Assembly: GCF_002128405.1 (NCBI RefSeq)
Contig: NZ_NETJ01000006.1
Span: 1-64,000 of the forward strand
Reading direction: 5' to 3'
Source of the DNA: Gottfriedia solisilvae
Lineage (GTDB): Bacteria > Bacillota > Bacilli > Bacillales > Bacillaceae_G
DNA length: 64,000 nt
Positions 62,934 to 64,000 of the stretch are shown here, one piece after another. The position numbers were made by a program, and so were the translations under genes. Position 1 is the first letter of the stretch. Each line of letters begins with the position of its first letter. The notes beneath the pieces are model-generated. The model ran no database searches and had not been told where the DNA came from. It worked only from the letters and a program-made list of their open reading frames with translations.

Positions 62934-64000
62934 TTGAACAAGATGACTTACGAAAAGTTACAATATAATGATTTAAAGGAAATGATTAAATCCTATTGTG
63001 TTAGTGGATTAGGAAAACAATTGATTGATCAATTGGAACCAAGCTCAAACATGAAGGTAGTTAAAAACCGTTTAAATGAGACAACGGAAGCAAGGGCAAT
63101 ATTAGATGCAGAAGGTCATGTACCATTTTTAGGAGTTTCAAATATAGAAAATCTAATCAAAAATCTTGAAAAAGGCTTGATTCTTGATCCAAGTGATTTA
63201 GTTAGCATTTCGGATTTTTTAAGAGGATGCAGGAAAATTAAAAAGTTCATGCTTGAAAAAGTCTTTTTTGCACCAGTTTTAGCATCTTATGCGAACTCAA
63301 TGACTGAATTTAAAAAAGTAGAAGAGGAAATTAATTTTTCAATTAAAGGAAGCATGGTTGATTCCGCTGCTAGTAAAGAATTAAGACGTATAAGAAGTAA
63401 TATTGAAACTGTTGAGGAGAAAATTAAAGAACGTTTAAATAAATTTTTAAATAGTAGTACAAATAAGAAATATATACAAGATTTCTTTATTAGTAAGAAG
63501 GATGATCGTTTTACCATTCCAATTAAAGCCTCATTTAAAAACCAGGTAGCAGGAACTGTCGTTGAAGCTTCATCCAAAGGATCAACCGTTTTTATGGAAT
63601 TAAATACAGTTACTAAATTAAATGGAGAACTTTCAATTTTAAAAGCTGAAGAGGCAATGGAAGAATACCAAATTCTAGCTACTCTATCAGGAATGATTTT
63701 AGAGGATATTTATCACATTAATATTAATATGGAATTGATTAGCCAGTATGATATGGTGTTTGCAAAAGCGAAATTTAGCAAGAATATTGGAGGCATTGAG
63801 CCAAAGTTAAATGATTATGGATATATTAAATTATTGAACTGTAAACATCCACTTTTATCCGGAGATGTTGTACCTCTTAACTTTGAAATCGGAACAAATT
63901 ATAGGAGTTTAATTATTACAGGACCGAATGCTGGTGGGAAAACGATTGTACTAAAAACTATTGGATTAATCACATTGGCAGCTATGTCAGGTTTTCACGT
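62934..64000 (+). CDS. MutS2-like ATPase, N-terminal part (cut by the window edge)
   Basis: The open frame runs from TTG 62934 to the end of the window (355 codons seen). GAGGAG lies eight bases before the TTG; ATG 62943 is too far from it. The MutS core and clamp helices (ARAILDAEGHVPFLG...) lead to a Walker A of TGPNAGGKTIVLK at about residue 328. There is no N-terminal mismatch-recognition domain, so it belongs to the MutS2 side of the family. Whether a C-terminal Smr nuclease domain follows is outside the window. Confidence 0.85.
   Translation, partial: MNKMTYEKLQYNDLKEMIKSYCVSGLGKQLIDQLEPSSNMKVVKNRLNETTEARAILDAEGHVPFLGVSNIENLIKNLEKGLILDPSDLVSISDFLRGCRKIKKFMLEKVFFAPVLASYANSMTEFKKVEEEINFSIKGSMVDSAASKELRRIRSNIETVEEKIKERLNKFLNSSTNKKYIQDFFISKKDDRFTIPIKASFKNQVAGTVVEASSKGSTVFMELNTVTKLNGELSILKAEEAMEEYQILATLSGMILEDIYHININMELISQYDMVFAKAKFSKNIGGIEPKLNDYGYIKLLNCKHPLLSGDVVPLNFEIGTNYRSLIITGPNAGGKTIVLKTIGLITLAAMSGFH

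Overview
The window is low-GC Firmicute chromosome, and the gene content and order point to the Bacillaceae. It carries a trnB-type tRNA array, a menF-D-H-B-E-C operon, a glgBCDAP operon, S-box and T-box riboswitches, and a neighbourhood (ytkD, ytlACD, pckA, metK, ytoA, ytpB, ytqAB, ytzC, leuS, ytwF-like) that follows the 'yt' region of Bacillus subtilis. FosB, the E. coli-type SpeD and the dispersed palindromic repeats suggest a relative of the B. cereus/Gottfriedia side of the family. The species cannot be fixed from the sequence alone.

Layout. (1) 1-2543: 3' end of a 23S gene, a promoter in the 23S-5S spacer, 5S rRNA, and 22 tRNA genes closed by a terminator. The array contains a 54-bp direct repeat that duplicates the 5' end of the initiator tRNA around 90 bp of unknown sequence. 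(2) 2732-4185: AdaA-type alkylation sensor plus an EamA exporter. (3) 4597-12699: glycogen operon glgB-C-D-A-P behind a perfect catabolite (cre) box. (4) 12732-16989: lipase, AIM24-like protein, cold-shock protein with a long leader, YteA, and MenA transcribed divergently from the men operon. (5) 17069-24572: menF-D-H-B-E-C, which makes 1,4-dihydroxy-2-naphthoate for MenA to prenylate. (6) 24636-28551: yidD, a 51-aa ytzI-like gene, nudix ytkD, and an SsuA/THI5-type ABC importer. (7) 29085-32602: pckA with a CcpN-like site, divergent from S-box-controlled metK. (8) 32751-35798: small enzymes including a FosB fosfomycin thiol transferase, plus a decayed gene.

(9) 35847-39006 is a polyamine operon. 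An E. coli-type SpeD overlaps a single 2.3-kb frame that joins an arginine/lysine/ornithine decarboxylase to a complete spermidine synthase. A good ribosome-binding site and ATG for the synthase remain at the junction. This is the most unusual protein-level observation. (10) 39366-54543: glycosyltransferase/PAP2 pair, YtoA, the sesquarterpene synthase YtpB, a CPA2 antiporter with a terminator-like leader, a large MMPL protein, a His-rich secreted protein, the tRNA wobble-modification pair mnmM/mnmL, and an MFS carrier. (11) 54622-59678: T-box-controlled leuS, a structured repeat inserted between two copies of the leuS terminator, then two tandem T-boxes with the same candidate specifier ahead of an amino-acid permease. 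(12) 60009-64000: YARHG-domain protein, DD-carboxypeptidase, rhodanese, and the start of a MutS2-like ATPase cut by the window edge.

Four copies (one inverted) of a roughly 130-190 bp imperfect palindrome at 28843, 35100, 39129 and 62621 form a dispersed repeat family. A second family occurs as a tandem pair at 25735-25978. No CRISPR array, prophage or transposase gene was found.
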